Shown: positions 50,576 to 52,277 of the stretch, in pieces | How the letters are laid out: each line of letters opens with the position of its first letter | How positions within the stretch are numbered: the stretch's first letter is position 1 | Source of the DNA: a virus | Virus record (IMG/VR): IMGVR_UViG_3300035698_003422 | Span: 1-52,277 of that record | Strand: one strand, 5' to 3' | DNA: 52,277 bases | Made by a program: the position numbers and the translations under genes | Notes under the pieces: model-generated | Databases searched by the model: none | What the model saw: only the letters and a program-made list of their open reading frames with translations | What the model was told of the DNA's origin: nothing

Positions 50576-50588
50576 TTTTACAGCACAA

Positions 50589-50666
50589 GGGCCTGTGGCG
50601 CAATTGGCAGCACGCGCTTGATTTAGGATCAAGATGTTGGGGGTTCGAATCCCTTCAGGCCTACCA
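50589..50666 (+). tRNA. tRNA-Leu (UAG), short variable loop
   Basis: A 78-nt cloverleaf: acceptor GGGCCTG/CAGGCCT (G-T at 1-72), 3-bp D stem GCG/CGC, anticodon stem CTTGA/TCAAG with loop TTTAGGA (anticodon TAG, CUA codons), variable loop of 5 nt, T arm GGGGG-TTCGAAT-CCCTT, ending ACCA. Bacterial leucine tRNAs normally have a long variable arm, so charging as Leu is not certain. Confidence 0.8.
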
Positions 50667-50676
50667 TTTAGTTTAA

Positions 50677-50752
50677 TCCCGAGTAGCTCAGTTGGCAGAG
50701 CACCTCACTCGTAAGGAGGATGTCGCCGGTTCGATGCCGGCCTTGGGCTCCA
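50677..50752 (+). tRNA. tRNA-Thr (CGU)
   Basis: A 76-nt cloverleaf: acceptor TCCCGAG/CTTGGGC (mismatch at 1-72), D stem GCTC/GAGC, anticodon stem CCTCA/GGAGG (A31-G39 mismatch) with loop CTCGTAA (anticodon CGT), T arm GCCGG-TTCGATG-CCGGC, ending TCCA. Confidence 0.82.
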
Positions 50753-50758
50753 GTTTAA

Positions 50759-50834
50759 GAGTACGTAGCTCAACTGGTAGAGTGCAGGTCTCCAAAACCT
50801 GTTGTTGCTGGTTCGACCCCAGCCGTACTTGCCA
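50759..50834 (+). tRNA. tRNA-Trp (CCA)
   Basis: A 76-nt cloverleaf: acceptor GAGTACG/CGTACTT, D stem GCTC/GAGT, anticodon stem CAGGT/ACCTG with loop CTCCAAA (anticodon CCA), T arm GCTGG-TTCGACC-CCAGC, discriminator G, ending GCCA. Confidence 0.92.
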
Positions 50835-50847
50835 TCTAAGGAGAAAT

Positions 50848-50982
50848 ATGGCTAAGGCAAGAAGCGTAAGATCAGAGAGATTTAGCCGTGTAACTGATAC
50901 GCAGACTTATCAGCGTAATTTCGATTACATCTTTAAGTGTGGATCTAAGAAGGCTAAAGAAGAAACGAAGTTAAAAAAATAA
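50848..50982 (+). CDS. Small basic protein next to the tmRNA
   Basis: A 44-residue, very basic protein starting MAKARSVRSERFSR and ending ETKLKK. AAGGAG lies 7 nt before the ATG. The gene ends 4 nt before the tmRNA. Its size, charge and place suggest an RNA-binding or ribosome-associated role, which is only inference. Not recognised. Confidence 0.6.
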   Translation: MAKARSVRSERFSRVTDTQTYQRNFDYIFKCGSKKAKEETKLKK

Positions 50983-50986
50983 GTAA

Positions 50987-51387
50987 GGGCGCGAATGGAA
51001 TCGACTGATAGGTTGAAACTAACTTACACGCAGAGGATCTAAGTTGGCCTCTTTAAAAAACTTGGAAACATAAATAAATGCAAATTTATTCAATAAACTA
51101 GCAAGTAAGACTGCAAAGGTGGAAACACCAGCATTCGCATTTGCTCTGGCAGCGTAAGCAGCCGTCAAAACAGTGTAGTTTCCATAACATACGCTTGAGA
51201 CTCAGAGATTTTGGATGACACCTGCAAAGCAGGATATACTGGTGTTGAATGGAACAGGGGAGAAAAATTCATGCGTTCAGGTAAGCTGAATAAACTCACT
51301 CAGAGTTGAAAAATAATGAGGGAAGCGTGTGTACGGGTAGTAGGAAATTTATTTAGGACGGGAGTTCAAGTCTCCCCGCGTCCACCA
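50987..51387 (+). ncRNA. ssrA: Transfer-messenger RNA (tmRNA)
   Basis: The ends form an alanine-tRNA-like domain: 5' GGGCGCG (50987-50993) pairs with CGCGTCC (51377-51383), including G3-U70, followed by ACCA. The T arm is GGGAG-TTCAAGT-CTCCC. Near the 5' end, GAATGGAATCGAC matches the conserved tmRNA start region. ACACGC and GCGTGT, and ACTA and TAGT, form the long P2 helix. An internal frame at 51080-51157 starts with a GCA resume codon and ends ALAA-stop. It would rescue stalled ribosomes and tag their products for proteolysis. Confidence 0.92.
51080..51157 (+). CDS. tmRNA proteolysis-tag reading frame
   Basis: 25 codons plus stop inside the tmRNA. It starts ANLFNKLA, continues SKTAKVET, and ends FAFALAA. 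The terminal LAA is the recognition end used by ClpXP-type proteases. At 25 residues the tag is longer than the common 8-15-residue bacterial tags. It is read after a GCA resume codon, not an ATG. Confidence 0.85.
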   Translation, partial: ANLFNKLASKTAKVETPAFAFALAA

Positions 51388-51391
51388 TTCA

Positions 51392-51467
<76 letters not shown>

Positions 51468-51472
51468 TCTAA

Positions 51473-51547
51473 TCCGGCGTAACTCAGAGGCAGAGTAAGT
51501 CACTTTTAATGACTAGGTCCCTGGTTCGATCCCAGGCGCCGGAACCA
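51473..51547 (+). tRNA. tRNA-Lys (UUU)
   Basis: A 75-nt cloverleaf: acceptor TCCGGCG/CGCCGGA, D stem ACTC/GAGT, anticodon stem AGTCA/TGACT with loop CTTTTAA (anticodon TTT), T arm CCTGG-TTCGATC-CCAGG, ending ACCA. Confidence 0.93.
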
Positions 51548-51553
51548 ATTTAA

Positions 51554-51628
51554 TCTAGGGTAATTCAGTGGTAGAATATTTGGCTGTTAACCAAAATGTC
51601 GCAGGTTCGATCCCTGCTCCTAGAGCCA
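51554..51628 (+). tRNA. tRNA-Asn (GUU)
   Basis: A 75-nt cloverleaf: acceptor TCTAGGG/TCCTAGA, D stem ATTC/GAAT, anticodon stem TTTGG/CCAAA with loop CTGTTAA (anticodon GTT), T arm GCAGG-TTCGATC-CCTGC, ending GCCA. Confidence 0.93.
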
Positions 51629-51639
51629 ATTTAGTTTAA

Positions 51640-51713
51640 CGGGGAATGGCAGAATGGCTATGCGCGGGACTGCAAATCCCGTCACGTGGGTTCGATTCCC
51701 TCTTCCCCGTCCA
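51640..51713 (+). tRNA. tRNA-Cys (GCA)
   Basis: A 74-nt cloverleaf: acceptor CGGGGAA/TTCCCCG, short D stem, anticodon stem CGGGA/TCCCG with loop CTGCAAA (anticodon GCA), T arm GTGGG-TTCGATT-CCCTC with one mismatch, ending TCCA (the U73 usual for Cys). Confidence 0.9.
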
Positions 51714-51735
51714 TATAAGAAAGCTGAGGCTATTA

Positions 51736-51984
51736 ATGGAGTTTGACGGAACAGAGTATAATAAAGAACACTTCCCGCAACCTACAGAAATCGATCCTGA
51801 TATTAAAGCCTGGATTGATGCCGCAGACTACGAGACGTTATTACGTAGGTGGAGATTCGGTCCCACGGGTAAAAAAATGATGCAAGGCTTAGAAGGTAGG
51901 TATTACGCTAAGATAATGACCGAGAAAAGAGACGCAGATCCTGCTGCAGCTGTACGCGCAAGTAAAAAGGTAGGCCAGGGGTAA
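51736..51984 (+). CDS. Unknown small protein in the tRNA cluster
   Basis: An 82-residue protein starting MEFDGTEYNKEHFPQPTEID. ATG 51736 was chosen because GAGG lies about 8 nt upstream and longer readings begin in tRNA-Cys. The middle is rich in aromatic and Arg residues (RRWRFGPTGKKMMQGLEGRYY) (RRWRF and GRYY), the end is Ala/Lys-rich. Not recognised. Confidence 0.6.
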   Translation: MEFDGTEYNKEHFPQPTEIDPDIKAWIDAADYETLLRRWRFGPTGKKMMQGLEGRYYAKIMTEKRDADPAAAVRASKKVGQG

Positions 51985-52033
51985 TACTTAAGCTTAACAA
52001 ATTTAAGCCGCGGGAAAGTAACCCGTGCGCTGT

Positions 52034-52107
52034 TTGGGGGTAGCTCAACGGTAGAGCGGTGGCCTGTGACGCCATTGACGGGGGTTCGACTCCCCTTCCT
52101 CAACCCA
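52034..52107 (+). tRNA. tRNA-His (GUG)
   Basis: A 74-nt cloverleaf: acceptor TTGGGGG/TCCTCAA, D stem GCTC/GAGC, anticodon stem GTGGC/GCCAT with loop CTGTGAC (anticodon GTG), T arm GGGGG-TTCGACT-CCCCT, discriminator C then CCA. The C73 is typical of His, but the genomic base at -1 is T, not G. Confidence 0.88.
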
Positions 52108-52277
52108 TCTATAACTGGGGATAGCTCCCCATACCACTTAACAAAGGAATCCGTTATGGCCCGGACATACACGAAGATAAGAAGGCTGTTAAAGGTCTGA
52201 CTAAACAGCTTGGGTTTGCTACTACTAGGGATTGTCAGAGCGGGTTAGCCACCAGCATGAGATGTATAAGGCTGTTA
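52108..52277 (+). other. Window end: possible start of another gene
   Basis: GGGGATAGCTCCCC can form a small hairpin near 52117-52130. AAAGGAA precedes an ATG at 52156, but that frame stops after 14 codons (52200). Another frame is open to the window end without a clear start. A frameshifted or leader-peptide arrangement is possible; the data are too short to decide. Confidence 0.3.

Overview
The window is part of the genome of a large, apparently virulent, tailed double-stranded DNA phage. Evidence: a terminase large subunit, a complete phage-type replication and recombination set, dense gene packing with ATGA/TAATG stop-start overlaps, many small unknown genes, and a late tRNA/tmRNA cluster. 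Strong Shine-Dalgarno sequences, one near-consensus sigma70-type promoter, rho-independent terminators and a tmRNA tag ending in ALAA point to a bacterial host. I cannot name the host. No integrase, structural gene, CRISPR array or insertion sequence was seen.

Layout. 1-3.4 kb: a DUF1353-like gene, a small-RNA-like interval, terL on the minus strand (the only clear minus-strand gene), then small membrane or basic proteins. 3.5-12.4 kb: DUF932 protein, a repeat protein overlapping a zinc-finger/HNH-like gene, RNase H, SbcD and SbcC, and a large conserved phage protein. 12.5-31.8 kb: the replication block, opened by a promoter: RAMP-like protein, SF2 helicase, DnaB-like helicase, primase, methyltransferase, a UDG-exonuclease-polymerase fusion split by a group I intron, a probable ssDNA-binding protein, a RecA/UvsX-like recombinase, MmcB-like nuclease, DUF1599 protein, HhH glycosylase-like protein, ThyX and an ATP-dependent ligase. 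31.8-43.3 kb: RuvC-like resolvase, a glycosyltransferase/GP88/DUF115 group, a metallophosphoesterase and many unknown small genes. 43.3-46.4 kb: a control region with two large palindromes, an XRE regulator, a strong promoter and tRNA genes. 46.4-52.3 kb: a secreted nuclease, a deoxyribosyltransferase-like protein, a radical SAM protein, a methyltransferase, and a cluster of tRNA genes with a tmRNA.

Most striking observation. At 45009-45101 a tRNA gene is circularly permuted. The 3' half (anticodon stem strand, T arm, acceptor strand, CCA) lies upstream of the 5' half, with 16 nt between them. All four stems form when the halves are combined, and every way of joining them in a 7-nt anticodon loop gives anticodon UAU (Ile, AUA codons). 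Flanking sequences form two further nested helices that would hold the open ends together. Other notable items are a phage tmRNA with a 25-residue tag, an intron inside the polymerase O-helix motif, a 39-bp repeat that may be translated in two frames, and operator-like palindromes beside the XRE gene.

The genes fit an autonomous phage replication programme: fork proteins (helicases, primase, polymerase, SSB candidate, ligase, RNase H), recombination and repair (SbcCD, recombinase, resolvase, MmcB-like), thymidylate supply (ThyX), nucleotide enzymes, and translation support through tRNAs and tmRNA matched to AUA-rich codon use.
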